64,000 bases of DNA from Bernardetiaceae bacterium (GTDB taxonomy: Bacteria; Bacteroidota; Bacteroidia; Cytophagales; Thermoflexibacteraceae). Location of the stretch: the NCBI GenBank assembly GCA_025056255.1, contig JANWVT010000001.1, positions 124,001-188,000 on the forward strand, written 5' to 3'. The notes under the pieces are model-generated. The model worked only from the letters and a program-made list of their open reading frames with translations, was not told the DNA's origin and ran no database searches. The position numbers and the translations under genes are program-made. Positions within the stretch are counted from its first letter, which is position 1. The number at the start of each line of letters is the position of its first letter. Shown here one piece after another: positions 1-8,687 of this stretch.

Positions 1-476
1 GTTACGCGCAGGGCACATTGCAACAAGTCGGTTGCAGAGGTAGGCGGAAAAGCGGTTTGTTTTAACGAAGTTCGCCACACAAACTGGCTTACCTTGTAGC
101 AAAACTCCCAAAACGGACGTTGTCCTTCTTTGCCAAAAACACGCTCGGCTTCGGCAATCCATTCGTTCAGGTTTTGGTGACGCGTAATCGACTGTCCGTT
201 TGCCAAATGTACCTGCATAGGTACTTGTAGAGGTACTGCATCAATCCGAATACCAGTGCGTTGTAAAACAGCTTGCAGCGGCATCCCTTCGTCTAAACCG
301 ACTAAGGTAGTTGCACCGGCTTCAAAAACAAAACCTTTGCGCCAGTAGGCACTTGTACAGCCTCCCGGCAGCCAGTTTTGTTCCAATATGGCTACTTTTA
401 GTCCGTCAGCTGACAGAAGAGCCGCAGCGCTTAGCGCACCCATACCACTGCCAATAACGACTACATCAAATTGCAT
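1..476 (-). CDS. NAD(P)/FAD-dependent oxidoreductase, CrtI/carotenoid isomerase-like (3' end outside window)
   Basis: The reverse strand opens with ATG at 474-476 and reads without a stop to the window edge, about 158 residues. The N-terminus MQFDVVVIGSGMGALSAAAL carries the GxGxxG dinucleotide-binding motif with the following hydrophobic helix. It continues with LPGGCTSAYWRKGFVFEAGATTLVG, typical of the phytoene desaturase/carotene isomerase group of flavin amine oxidase-like proteins. The substrate cannot be told from this fragment. It is divergent from the PTPS gene across an 87-bp spacer. Family assignment is good; the specific reaction is not. Confidence 0.8.
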   Translation of the reverse strand, partial: MQFDVVVIGSGMGALSAAALLSADGLKVAILEQNWLPGGCTSAYWRKGFVFEAGATTLVGLDEGMPLQAVLQRTGIRIDAVPLQVPMQVHLANGQSITRHQNLNEWIAEAERVFGKEGQRPFWEFCYKVSQFVWRTSLKQTAFPPTSATDLLQCALRV

Positions 477-563
477 GAGAGACAGCTGTGTTGAATTTTA
501 TTTAGACAAAAGTTAAACAAAACGAATTGGAAAAGGTTTTTTGGTAAGAGCTTAAACTAAGAC

Positions 564-971
564 ATGAAAGTTGCTGTTTTTAGAAGAGAACATTTCAACG
601 CTGCTCATCGCCTGCACAATCCGGCATGGAGTGATGAAGAAAATAAAAAAATTTTTGGCAAATGTAATAATCCCCATTACCATGGACATAATTATGACCT
701 GATTGTTAAGGTAGTAGGCGAACCAGACCCCCAAACGGGTTATGTTATGGACATGAAAGTGCTATCAGACCTCATTCAAGAACATGTGATAAATCGTTTT
801 GACCACAAGAACTTAAATTTAGACGTAGATGACTTCAAAAATCTTAACCCAACAGCAGAGAATATTGCTGTGGTTATTTGGCATCTTCTAAGGAAACACA
901 TTGATCCATCACTCGAACTCAAAGTAACACTTTATGAAACAGAACGAAATTTTGTTGAATTTCCAGCCTAA
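564..971 (+). CDS. 6-pyruvoyl-tetrahydropterin synthase family protein (PTPS/QueD)
   Basis: 135 residues, the normal length for the T-fold PTPS/QueD family. Zinc ligands are visible as His15 (HFNAAHRLHNP) and His40/His42 (CNNPHYHGHNY), with the catalytic cysteine at Cys34. The motif CNNP-x-HGHNY resembles eukaryotic PTPS more than typical QueD, which usually reads C-x-LHGHSY. Family knowledge: the enzyme converts dihydroneopterin triphosphate to 6-pyruvoyl-tetrahydropterin, or to carboxytetrahydropterin for queuosine. The gene overlaps folE, which makes its substrate, and a phenylalanine hydroxylase lies at 30425-31168, so a biopterin role is more likely here than queuosine. That preference is inference. 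Confidence 0.9.
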   Translation: MKVAVFRREHFNAAHRLHNPAWSDEENKKIFGKCNNPHYHGHNYDLIVKVVGEPDPQTGYVMDMKVLSDLIQEHVINRFDHKNLNLDVDDFKNLNPTAENIAVVIWHLLRKHIDPSLELKVTLYETERNFVEFPA

Positions 972-1692
972 TGGCAATGGTCATACGCATAAAAATGGGC
1001 ATGCACACCATTGCGAACATCAACCCGACCACAGCATTGAAGCGCTCATAGACCAAATTGGCGACGAACATATTGCTACCTCTTGCGATACTCCCCTGCG
1101 AGCAGATGCTTTTGCAATAGACGATGCTACTAAAATTGCAAAAATTGAAGAGCATTTTCGCCAAATCATGGAAATACTCGGGCTTGACTTAACTGACGAC
1201 AGCCTAAGAGGAACACCGCATCGGGTAGCTAAGATGTACGTCAAAGAAATTTTCAGCGGTCTGAACCCTGTTAACAAACCTGCTGTAAAATTATTTGACA
1301 ATAAGTTCCAATACGGAGAAATGCTGGTGGAGCGTGATATTACTTTCTATTCTAATTGCGAGCACCATTTTGTACCTATTTTTGGGCGTGCTCATGTAGC
1401 TTACATCTCCAGCGGCAAAGTAATTGGCTTATCGAAACTCAATCGGATTGTGCAATATTTTGCGCGCCGCCCCCAAGTGCAAGAACGCTTGACTAATCAG
1501 ATAGCCATAGAACTACAACAGGTTCTTCAAACCGAAGATGTAGCTGTTTTAATAGATGCCACTCATATGTGCGTATGCTCGCGCGGCGTACAAGATGTTA
1601 ATTCAACTACAGTTACTTCTTTTTATGGTGGCAAGTTTCGCCAAGAGGCTGTGCGCAGCGAATTTTTGAAGTATGTTTATCAAAAAGCCTGA
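934..1692 (+). CDS. folE: GTP cyclohydrolase I
   Basis: 252 residues. Converts GTP to 7,8-dihydroneopterin triphosphate, the first step of folate and biopterin synthesis. Zinc-binding motifs are present: CEHHFVPIFGRAHVAYI and HMCVCSRGV near the C-terminus, with the RTPHRVAKMY-like segment GTPHRVAKMYVKEIF before them. The start at 934 lies inside the 3' end of the PTPS gene, giving a 38-nt overlap and suggesting translational coupling. No in-frame ATG closer to the conserved core is obvious. The first 38 residues are unusually rich in His, Asn and Gly (NGHTHKNGHAHHCEH). A perfect hairpin terminator follows at 1787-1821. Confidence 0.95.
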   Translation: MKQNEILLNFQPNGNGHTHKNGHAHHCEHQPDHSIEALIDQIGDEHIATSCDTPLRADAFAIDDATKIAKIEEHFRQIMEILGLDLTDDSLRGTPHRVAKMYVKEIFSGLNPVNKPAVKLFDNKFQYGEMLVERDITFYSNCEHHFVPIFGRAHVAYISSGKVIGLSKLNRIVQYFARRPQVQERLTNQIAIELQQVLQTEDVAVLIDATHMCVCSRGVQDVNSTTVTSFYGGKFRQEAVRSEFLKYVYQKA

Positions 1693-1786
1693 GCCTACAA
1701 CTTATCAGAATAACTGACAATTAGCTGTTGCCTATATTATTTGCTAAGGGCTAACACACACCAAAATGGTGTCAGCCGTACAGCCA

Positions 1787-1827
1787 AAGACCTTACAGTT
1801 GCCCTGACGCTGTAAGGTCTTAGTTTT
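1787..1827 (+). terminator. Hairpin terminator after folE
   Basis: Perfect 12-bp inverted repeat: aagaccttacag (1787-1798) and ctgtaaggtctt (1810-1821), with an 11-nt loop and a short T-rich tail (agtttt). It lies 95 nt after the folE stop and could also serve the convergent gene at 2218. Confidence 0.7.
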
Positions 1828-2022
1828 CCTTACCAATTGGCTTGGCTACAGCCTTGCTATCCAAATACAGCAACACTAATGTGTCATGATGTTGGCTACT
1901 TACCAATTTAAAAAAACAACCAATAGGGCAAGCCAAAAAAGCATGGCTTCATTTTTCGCTTTGGCTACTCCGCTGTGTTTGCAGTAAGCAATACTACAAA
2001 AAAACCTGTGCCGTTGTAGGAA

Positions 2023-2048
2023 CAACAGGCGCGGGCAACAGGCGCGGG
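2023..2048. repeat. Two tandem copies of a 13-mer
   Basis: The unit caacaggcgcggg occurs twice head to tail (2023-2035, 2036-2048). It is much more GC-rich than its surroundings. Confidence 0.7.
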
Positions 2049-2217
2049 CGATATCAGAATGAATTTTTCAATAATTCATTGCACTACTTGCGTTACAGAG
2101 CATCTTCAGCTCGGCGTGGCAAATGGAATGCTCGCATCTGTTTGAGTGAAGCCTGTGTTTTGTTGTAGTAAAACAAACACCGATTGAAGCCAAGCAGTAT
2201 TCTACTTATACAAGCGC

Positions 2218-3825
2218 TTAATAATCAGGACGGTAGCCTTTTCCACGTATCACCATACCGGGGCGTGCTCCCGTATGCTTGCCTTCTTCCACTACTACTT
2301 TGCCGTTGACAATAACATAGCGAAATCCTTGCGAGTAGGCATGTGGCTTTTCAAAAGTAGCGCGGTCAGCAACAGTAGCAGGGTCAAAAATGACAATATC
2401 TGCCTGATAACCTTGCCGAAGCAGTCCACGGTCTGTAATGCCAAAGCGCTGAGCAGGCATAGAGGTCATTTTGCGAATGGCTTCTTCCAAAGGAAACAAC
2501 TTTTGTTCGCGTACATAGCGCCCCAATACACGCGCATTGCTACCATAACCGCGCGGGTGAGGAACCTCTTTGCCAAATCGGTAAATGCCAGCATCGGAGG
2601 CTATCATAGTCAGTGGACTTGCCATAATGCGAGCCACATCTTCTTCGCTCATGCTGTGATAAATCATTTGCGCACCTCCGTTGAGCATCATTTCTATAAC
2701 AGTTTGAATTTCGTCTTTTAGCTTGGTTTTGCTTTTGCCAAGTCGTTTAGCAGTAATTTGGCTGATGTTCAATCCTTGATAGGTACTGTCTGGTACATAG
2801 CGAGCTACGTAAGCATAGTCCATACGTCCAGAGCGACTTCTCCAAGCCATGTTCTTGGCAATTTCTGCTTCAATTTGGGCACGTATGGTAGGATTGGTGA
2901 GTCTTGCTCGGATAGCAGAGTCTCCATCGGCAAGCGCCCAAGCAGGCAGCAACACCCCCAAATTGGTACTACTGGCAGGGTAAGGGTATTGGTCTAAATT
3001 AACGTCCAGCCCTTCGGCTCTTGCGCGTTCAACAGCCGCAAGCATCTCGCGGCTGCGTCCCCAGTTGTTATGTCCAGAGGCTTTAAAGTGGGAAATTTGT
3101 ATAGGGATACTGCTTTGCCGTCCTATTTCCAATGTTTCTCCAATAGCAGCCATCACCGAATCAGCCTCGTTGCGCATGTGAGTAGCATATACGCCACCAT
3201 AGCGCGCTGCCACTTTCGCCAATCCTGCAATTTCTTGTGTTTTAGAATATGCTCCCGGAATGTAAATCAATCCAGAAGAAAGCCCCAAAGCGCCTTCTAA
3301 CATCATGCGCTCCATGATGGCTTCCATTTTTGCTTGTTCTTCAGGAGTAGGGTCGCGGCGAGCAAGGCGCATTACTGCACGCCGGATAGCGTTATGTCCG
3401 GCTAATGTGCCTACGTTTGGCGAAATGCCGATACTGTCTAATTCCCGAAAAAACTTTTTTAAATCGGTGAAAGAACTACCACAATTGCCTGTAATAAGGG
3501 TAGTAACGCCGTCGTAAATAAAGTTCTCCGCCAAAGGTAGTTCTTGAATGCTGCCTTCTATGTGTGTGTGTACATCAATAAAGCCCGGGGCAACAATATG
3601 CCGTTGCGCATCTATCACTTTGGCAGCATGTGCTTCTCGGAGCCGACCGATAGCCGCAATTCTGCCATTTTTAATGGCAAGGTCTGCTTGGTACCATGGA
3701 TTACCTGTACCATCTACTAAGCGACCATTCAAAATAAGCAAATCGTATTGTGCATGGGTAATAGCAGGTGAAAGTAGGGATAACACCCACAAGGCAGCTA
3801 CCCGTAAAATAGTAATGGTTTTCAT
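2218..3825 (-). CDS. Secreted N-acyl-D-amino-acid deacylase-like amidohydrolase
   Basis: 535 residues from the chosen ATG at 3823-3825 (MKTITILRVAALWVL...). An upstream ATG at 3855 would add ten residues before the signal peptide. A signal peptide ending near SPAITHAQ predicts export. The amidohydrolase fold is shown by the metal motif GFIDVHTH near residue 95, GNCGSS (a motif with the conserved cysteine of D-aminoacylases), THMRNEAD, QISHFKA and the late ASDAGIYRFG. Family knowledge: zinc-dependent hydrolysis of N-acyl-D-amino acids or related dipeptides such as D-aminoacyl or isoaspartyl substrates; the exact substrate is not determined by sequence. Stands alone, convergent to folE and divergent from trmN6. 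Confidence 0.88.
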   Translation of the reverse strand: MKTITILRVAALWVLSLLSPAITHAQYDLLILNGRLVDGTGNPWYQADLAIKNGRIAAIGRLREAHAAKVIDAQRHIVAPGFIDVHTHIEGSIQELPLAENFIYDGVTTLITGNCGSSFTDLKKFFRELDSIGISPNVGTLAGHNAIRRAVMRLARRDPTPEEQAKMEAIMERMMLEGALGLSSGLIYIPGAYSKTQEIAGLAKVAARYGGVYATHMRNEADSVMAAIGETLEIGRQSSIPIQISHFKASGHNNWGRSREMLAAVERARAEGLDVNLDQYPYPASSTNLGVLLPAWALADGDSAIRARLTNPTIRAQIEAEIAKNMAWRSRSGRMDYAYVARYVPDSTYQGLNISQITAKRLGKSKTKLKDEIQTVIEMMLNGGAQMIYHSMSEEDVARIMASPLTMIASDAGIYRFGKEVPHPRGYGSNARVLGRYVREQKLFPLEEAIRKMTSMPAQRFGITDRGLLRQGYQADIVIFDPATVADRATFEKPHAYSQGFRYVIVNGKVVVEEGKHTGARPGMVIRGKGYRPDY

Positions 3826-4087
3826 AAGCAATGCTATTTTAGTAGCAATATACAACCGATTTGGACTACTAAGCTCTGAGCAAGTTATCTATTGTGTTAT
3901 ATGAAGCACCTAATACGCTCAACCTTGTGTGCCATGTAGCCAAAATACAAGCACAAAAGATACGCCCCAACAGGAGAGGCAACGCTTCGGTTAGATACAC
4001 CGCTTAATGATACCTCGACTCACCTGTTTAATTCATTTTAACGCTCCGCCTTCATGTTACAACTATCATTTGCGCTAATTTTGGGAA

Positions 4088-4816
4088 ATGCCTAAAAATG
4101 CCTTTTTTTCGTTCAAACAGTTTTGCATTGCACAAGACCGCTGCGCCATGAAAGTCAGTACAGATGGCTGCATTTTCGGGGCGTGGGTAGCCTCACAGCT
4201 ACAGTCCATCACTGGCACAGCGTTAGACGTGGGCACTGGCACTGGGCTGCTTGCATTAATGGTAGCCCAACAAGCTCCTCAGTTGCGTATTCATGCAGTA
4301 GAAATAGATATAGCTGCTGCCGAGCAGGCCGCAATAAATGTATCACAATCGCCTTTTGCCAAACAAATTGACGTATTCGCGCAGTCGGTACAAGACTTTT
4401 TGCACCATGCAGTTGGTTGTTATGATGCTATTTTTAGCAATCCGCCATTTTTTCAGTACAGCTTACACTCGCCAGTGGAGCAACGCAATAGGGCACGGCA
4501 TACCGTTGCACTTTCACACAGAGAACTGATAGCAATAGCAGCACGGCACTTGCTGCCCGAAGGGCATTTGTTTACACTGCTACCTGCTTGCAGTGCCAAC
4601 ACATTCATTTTAGAGGCAACCCAATATGGATTGCTGCTGCACGAACAGCAACACTGGGCAGCGCGCGAAGGAAAAGCACCACATATTGCTCTGCTGAAAT
4701 TTGGAAAACTACCTTGTGCAAACATGACAGTGGCACATCACTATATTCATTTGCCCGACGGCAGCTATTCACCTACTATGCGCCAGTTGCTAGCAAATTA
4801 TTATTTGTACTTTTAA
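4088..4816 (+). CDS. trmN6: tRNA1(Val) (adenine(37)-N6)-methyltransferase
   Basis: 242 residues. N6-methylates A37 of tRNA-Val using S-adenosylmethionine. The N-terminal FSFKQFCIAQDRCAMKVSTDG is the family signature. The SAM-binding motif I is ALDVGTGTGLLAL near residue 47, and the N6-adenine methyltransferase motif is NPPFF near residue 119. The start at 4088 is fixed by the conserved N-terminus. No Shine-Dalgarno sequence is seen, as usual in this phylum. The downstream DUF115 gene follows after 72 nt on the same strand. Confidence 0.9.
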   Translation: MPKNAFFSFKQFCIAQDRCAMKVSTDGCIFGAWVASQLQSITGTALDVGTGTGLLALMVAQQAPQLRIHAVEIDIAAAEQAAINVSQSPFAKQIDVFAQSVQDFLHHAVGCYDAIFSNPPFFQYSLHSPVEQRNRARHTVALSHRELIAIAARHLLPEGHLFTLLPACSANTFILEATQYGLLLHEQQHWAAREGKAPHIALLKFGKLPCANMTVAHHYIHLPDGSYSPTMRQLLANYYLYF

Positions 4817-4888
4817 GCCCTTAATCTGGCTAGGCTTAGCTAAGGTTTGCTCAGCCAAACGATATGTTCAACCCAAAGCGAGGATAGT

Positions 4889-5698
4889 ATGAACCAACAA
4901 GACATCCCGATATTTCGCGAGCGGGCGGTTGTAAACCCCTACTTCAAAGCAGCCAATTTAGTACTTAAACGCCTCAGCTGGGATTTAAACCCCGAGTCAT
5001 GGCGCTCTCGTGCGCGATTAGTTGCTCTGAAAGACCGTTATAAAGGCAAAAGTGCCGTGATTCTTTGCAACGGTCCGAGCTTACTCAAAACAGATTTTAA
5101 TGCACTAGCAGCAAGCGGTGTTTATACGTTTGGCTTGAATAAAATCAATTTACTTTTTGACAAAACCCCCTTCCGACCTTCCTGCATTGTGGCCGTAAAT
5201 CATTTAGTTATTGAACAAAATGCCGATTTCTTCAACCAAACTGATATTCCCTTGTTTTTAGACAGCCATGCACTTAAATACGTACCGCGGCGCAACAATA
5301 TTACCTATCTCAAACAGATTTACTACAAGGTATTTGCTCGAGACGTGCGCATGAGCTTATATTACGGGCATACGGTAACATTTGTGGCTATCCAGTTGGC
5401 TTTTCACATGGGCTTTCAAAGAGTTGCCTTAGTTGGTTGCGACCACCACTTTAGCCATCAAAAAGGTTTTGCCAACCAAACAGTTGTTTCTGGCAGTTAT
5501 GACCCCAACCACTTCGACCCGAACTATTTTGCGGGTGGCCTCAAGTGGCAACTGCCCGATTTATTTCAAAGCGAGGTAGCCTACCAAATGGCACGAGAAG
5601 TATTTGAGGCTTTTGGCAGAGAAATTTATAACTGCACCGAAGGCGGCAAACTAGAAATCTACGAGCGAAAGCCGCTGGCAGATTTTTTAAACAGTTGA
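4889..5698 (+). CDS. DUF115 / 6-hydroxymethylpterin pyrophosphokinase MptE-like domain protein
   Basis: 269 residues from ATG 4889 (MNQQDIPIFRERAVV); an upstream ATG at 4847 adds 14 unconserved residues. The Rossmann-like segment KGKSAVILCNGPSLLKTDFNAL and the later QRVALVGCDHHFSH match the DUF115/MptE-like fold, whose bacterial members are usually near surface polysaccharide or flagellin glycosylation genes and whose reaction is mostly unknown. No membrane segment. A GT9 glycosyltransferase lies about 1.2 kb downstream, which fits a cell-surface glycan role, but this is inference. The annotation 'pterin kinase' should not be taken from the domain name alone. Confidence 0.7.
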   Translation: MNQQDIPIFRERAVVNPYFKAANLVLKRLSWDLNPESWRSRARLVALKDRYKGKSAVILCNGPSLLKTDFNALAASGVYTFGLNKINLLFDKTPFRPSCIVAVNHLVIEQNADFFNQTDIPLFLDSHALKYVPRRNNITYLKQIYYKVFARDVRMSLYYGHTVTFVAIQLAFHMGFQRVALVGCDHHFSHQKGFANQTVVSGSYDPNHFDPNYFAGGLKWQLPDLFQSEVAYQMAREVFEAFGREIYNCTEGGKLEIYERKPLADFLNS

Positions 5699-6036
5699 AC
5701 AATTTGTATTTGAGCTGCTCCACATTGGTGAGGTGGTGAAAACACGCCGTACAGTTAAATAGTTGAAAAATTCAATTTTCCACATCTGCCGTTATTCCTG
5801 CTGCTGTTCGTGCTCTCAAGGGCAACTATTTGGTGCGAAATGTAGATGTGAGAATTTGGCATACAGGGTTTGGCATTTGGAGAACGAAGTTTTCTGTTTC
5901 CCGTGATACACGCATAACTGCACCACATCACCTCTGTTAATCCTGCCTCAAAAAACAGCATGCGGTAGCATGGCAGCCAGTATTTTGGCTGAAAATGCCA
6001 GATGAAGATGTCCTTTTACTCAGTTGCTTATTGTGC
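5699..6036. other. 338-bp convergent spacer
   Basis: Separates the DUF115 gene from the convergent hydrolase gene. No hairpin terminator, tRNA or conserved peptide was recognised. The only open frame (minus strand, about 68 codons) has no recognisable features. Confidence 0.5.
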
Positions 6037-6888
6037 TTAGAACAAATCGGGGCGGATATGGAAGCGGTCGTCAGATAGATGTTCTGCCTCGGTCAAGATT
6101 TTTTGTAGCGCATCGTGGTATTGTTTGAAAAGTGGTAAATTATTGTGTCCGCCGCCTTGGATGGCAAAAAGTTCTATTTGGTGAGGCATGAGTTTTTGCA
6201 AGTCGATACTTTGCCGAATGGGAATGAGGCGATCGCGCGTTCCGTGCAAAATTTTGATAGGGCACTTAACATATTTTATCCAAGTGTAAGTGCGTATGGG
6301 ATAGCGCAGAATCCAAGGAATAGGCAGAAAGGGCAAATAGCGCTTAGCAACGCGGCTCATACTGTAATAAGGGGCATCTAAAATGAGCATGCGCGGGTGG
6401 TTAGCAGAAGCCAGCTTAGTAGCAAAGCCCGAACCAATGGAGCGTCCATATACAATAATGCGACTTTCTGGATAGCCTGCTTTCAGTTGGTCGTAAACAA
6501 ATTGCGCGTCTTTTTTCAGGGCTTCTTCGCTGCGCCGTCCAATGCTTTTGCCAAAGCCTCGATAGTCAATCATCACCACATCGTAGCCGTGCTGGGTAAA
6601 ATCGGTAGAGTATTTGCCCCAACCTTTAATACTGCGGCTGTTGCCATGAAAGTACATAATCAAACCTTTGGGAAGTCCTTCTTGAAGAGAAAAAAATTTT
6701 AATCCATTGATGCGAACCCCCGGCTCTACGTCGAAGAATAGTTCTTCAAAAGGAAAATTATATTTGTATTTGAAATGCGGCGGCAATTTTTCAGGACGAA
6801 ACAATAGGCGCTCTTGGATGCGAAAGGCAATAATGTTGATGGAAATATAGCTCAACAGTATTAGCAATACGATTTGCCAAGTTTCCAT
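6037..6888 (-). CDS. Membrane-anchored alpha/beta hydrolase (BEM46/ABHD13-like)
   Basis: 283 residues. A single N-terminal membrane helix (WQIVLLILLSYISINIIAF) is followed by an alpha/beta-hydrolase domain. The oxyanion region is YFHGNSRSIKGWG near residue 80, the nucleophile elbow is YGRSIGSG with Ser150, an acidic residue lies in HGTRDRLIPI and the catalytic His in GGGHNN near residue 255. The arrangement matches the serine aminopeptidase S33/BEM46 group with an extracytoplasmic or membrane-facing hydrolase. Substrate unknown. Divergent from the GT9 gene with 54 bp between. Confidence 0.82.
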   Translation of the reverse strand: METWQIVLLILLSYISINIIAFRIQERLLFRPEKLPPHFKYKYNFPFEELFFDVEPGVRINGLKFFSLQEGLPKGLIMYFHGNSRSIKGWGKYSTDFTQHGYDVVMIDYRGFGKSIGRRSEEALKKDAQFVYDQLKAGYPESRIIVYGRSIGSGFATKLASANHPRMLILDAPYYSMSRVAKRYLPFLPIPWILRYPIRTYTWIKYVKCPIKILHGTRDRLIPIRQSIDLQKLMPHQIELFAIQGGGHNNLPLFKQYHDALQKILTEAEHLSDDRFHIRPDLF

Positions 6889-6892
6889 AGGC

Positions 6893-6900
6893 TACCTTTG
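6893..6900 (+). promoter_or_regulatory. Probable -7 element TACCTTTG upstream of the GT9 gene
   Basis: Matches the Bacteroidetes TAnnTTTG -7 consensus. A TTG at 6874-6876 lies 16 bp upstream, slightly under the usual 17-23. The start codon is at 6943. Confidence 0.45.
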
Positions 6901-6942
6901 CAGCAAGTATCTGCCAGATTATTTGCAAGATAAGTTTTCAAA

Positions 6943-7914
6943 ATGAAAATTGCCATTAGCCGCACCGATAATATTGGGGATGTTATACTGAGTTTGCCAA
7001 TGGCAGGCTTGGTGAAGCGCGAAATACCCAATGCAAAAATTATATGGATTGGCAAAGCCTATACCCGCGATATAGTAGCTGCTTGCCAACATGTAGATGC
7101 GTTTTATGAATTAGACGAATGGGAGAGCCAAGCGAAAGGTATGCAGCTGGATGCCATAGTACATGTGTTTCCGAACCGGCAAGTGGCAAAGGTAGCAGCC
7201 CAGTTGCACATTCCTTTGCGCATAGGGACCAGCCACCGTTGGTATCATTGGCTTTATTGTAACCGATTGGTTCACTTAGGGCGCCGAAACTCTCCTCTGC
7301 ACGAAGCACAGCTGAACATCAAGCTTTTAAAACCACTGTTAGGCAAAGACTGGCTAATACCTTTACATGAAATAGTAGATTTGTATGGCTTTCGTGCTCC
7401 TGAAATATTCATAGAGGGTTTGCCAGAGCAACCTTTTGTCATTTTACATCCCAAATCGCGAGGGAGCGCCCGCGAATGGGCAGCAGAAAACTACCTGCAG
7501 CTTGCTCAAATACTTGAAAAACAAAAACTTAGTTACATTATAACAGGAACTGCAGCAGAGGGTGCAGCTATACAACAAGCCTGCCCAGCCCTACTAACTC
7601 ATGCCAATGGGTATGATTTCACAGGTAAACTTACGCTTGCCCAGTTAATTACCCTGATTAACAAATCGGTGGGCTTGGTAGCATGCAGCACAGGACCGTT
7701 GCATATTGCTGCTGCTTTAAGCAAACCTACCGTCGGCATTTATCCGCCAGTGCGCCCGATTCATCCGGGAAGGTGGGCACCTGTTGGCAAGCGCGCCGAG
7801 GCATTGGTTATCAATCGCAACTGCCGAGCCTGTACAGCTAACGTTTGTGCCTGCATTGCCTCTATCACGCCTCAGATGGTTTGGCAGGCTTTACAACGCC
7901 AAATGGCTACATAG
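6943..7914 (+). CDS. Glycosyltransferase family 9 (LPS heptosyltransferase-like)
   Basis: 323 residues. The N-terminus MKIAISRTDNIGDVILSLPM is the GT9 signature. The C-terminal half has FVILHPKSRGSAREWAAENY, a GT9 nucleotide-sugar loop, and STGPLHIAAALSKPTVGIYPP with the ADP-heptose-binding pattern. Family knowledge: transfer of heptose or another sugar from an ADP-sugar to lipopolysaccharide core. The acceptor is not predictable. The gene is convergent with the aldolase gene and overlaps its 3' end by 8 bp (7907-7914). Confidence 0.87.
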   Translation: MKIAISRTDNIGDVILSLPMAGLVKREIPNAKIIWIGKAYTRDIVAACQHVDAFYELDEWESQAKGMQLDAIVHVFPNRQVAKVAAQLHIPLRIGTSHRWYHWLYCNRLVHLGRRNSPLHEAQLNIKLLKPLLGKDWLIPLHEIVDLYGFRAPEIFIEGLPEQPFVILHPKSRGSAREWAAENYLQLAQILEKQKLSYIITGTAAEGAAIQQACPALLTHANGYDFTGKLTLAQLITLINKSVGLVACSTGPLHIAAALSKPTVGIYPPVRPIHPGRWAPVGKRAEALVINRNCRACTANVCACIASITPQMVWQALQRQMAT

Positions 7915-8560
7915 TCTTTTTAGCATCGGCAAGGAATTTTTCCAAGCCAATGTCGGTAAGGGGATGCTTCAGCAGCCCGAGTATCACACTAAGCGGACAA
8001 GTAGCTACATCGGCACCAATTTCTGCACACCGAATCAGGTGTGGTACATGGCGAATAGAAGCAGCTAACACTTCGGTAGCAAAACCGTATGTGTTGTAAA
8101 TGCTAACAATTTGCTGAATCAGTTCCAAGCCATCGCCGCCTACATCGTCTATTCTGCCAATGAAAGGCGACACATACGTAGCCCCTGCCTTAGCTGCCAG
8201 TAGTGCTTGCCCAGCAGAGAAAACCAGTGTACAGTTAGTTTTGATATTGTTGTTGGCAAAGTATCGAATGGCTTTAACACCATCTTTAATCATAGGCACC
8301 TTTACTACGATTTTCTCGTCAATACTTGCCAGTAATTCTCCCTCTGCTACAATACCCTTAAAGTCGGTAGATACTACCTCGGCACTAACGTCACCATCTA
8401 CAATTTCACAAATAGCTTTGTAATGGCGTAAAATGTTGTCGCGCCCTTTGATGCCTTCTTTAGCCATTAAAGAGGGGTTGGTAGTGACGCCATCGAGCAC
8501 ACCCAAGTCATGTGCCTCGCGAATTTCATCGAGGTTGGCTGTATCAATAAAAAACTTCAT
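7907..8560 (-). CDS. Transaldolase-like fructose-6-phosphate aldolase (TalC/Fsa)
   Basis: 217 residues, the length of the small transaldolase subfamily. N-terminus MKFFIDTANLDEI and GVTTNPSLMAKEG are diagnostic. The Schiff-base lysine is Lys87 in VVKVPMIKDG, and the late AGATYVSPFIGRIDD motif is intact. Family knowledge: members act either as transaldolase in the pentose phosphate pathway or as fructose-6-phosphate aldolase; short Bacteroidetes enzymes are often true transaldolases. Sequence alone does not separate these here. The SRP RNA gene lies directly upstream on the same strand. Confidence 0.9.
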   Translation of the reverse strand: MKFFIDTANLDEIREAHDLGVLDGVTTNPSLMAKEGIKGRDNILRHYKAICEIVDGDVSAEVVSTDFKGIVAEGELLASIDEKIVVKVPMIKDGVKAIRYFANNNIKTNCTLVFSAGQALLAAKAGATYVSPFIGRIDDVGGDGLELIQQIVSIYNTYGFATEVLAASIRHVPHLIRCAEIGADVATCPLSVILGLLKHPLTDIGLEKFLADAKKTM

Positions 8561-8594
8561 CAGAGAAAGAAAAGAAAATTAGGTGAGGAAAAAA

Positions 8595-8683
8595 GCAAGC
8601 CAAGTATTGCACCGCTACAACCGCTTACCTTTGCTACCTTCCGGTCCTGGAGGGGTTTGCAGGAGCTGGTCATACCGGCTTGC
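8595..8683 (-). ncRNA. ffs: Signal recognition particle RNA, small bacterial (4.5S) type
   Basis: On the minus strand the core CAGGACCGGAAGGTAGCA is the SRP helix-8 signature with the GGAA tetraloop bound by Ffh. The ends close by pairing of gcaagcc (minus 5' end, plus 8677-8683) with ggcttgc (plus 8595-8601), giving an RNA near 89 nt. A run of six T follows on the minus strand, so this stem also acts as terminator. The promoter at 8688-8717 places transcription start at the predicted 5' end. Confidence 0.92.
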
Positions 8684-8687
8684 ACCA

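Larger units (their letters stand above)
1693..2217. other. 525-bp spacer between folE and the amidohydrolase
   Basis: Convergent spacer. It holds the terminator hairpin at 1787-1821 and a short tandem duplication at 2023-2048. No other gene, RNA or promoter was recognised. Confidence 0.6.

Noticed and set aside
4847-4888. Upstream start of the DUF115 gene
   Set aside because: The extra 14 residues are not typical of the family; the ATG at 4889 gives the recognisable N-terminus.
4889-5698. True pterin pyrophosphokinase linked to folE
   Set aside because: The MptE-like name is a fold label; bacterial DUF115 proteins are mostly in surface-glycan loci, so a pterin role is not claimed.
5755-5961. 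Minus-strand open frame in the DUF115/hydrolase spacer
   Set aside because: No homology recognised, and no promoter or coding bias seen.
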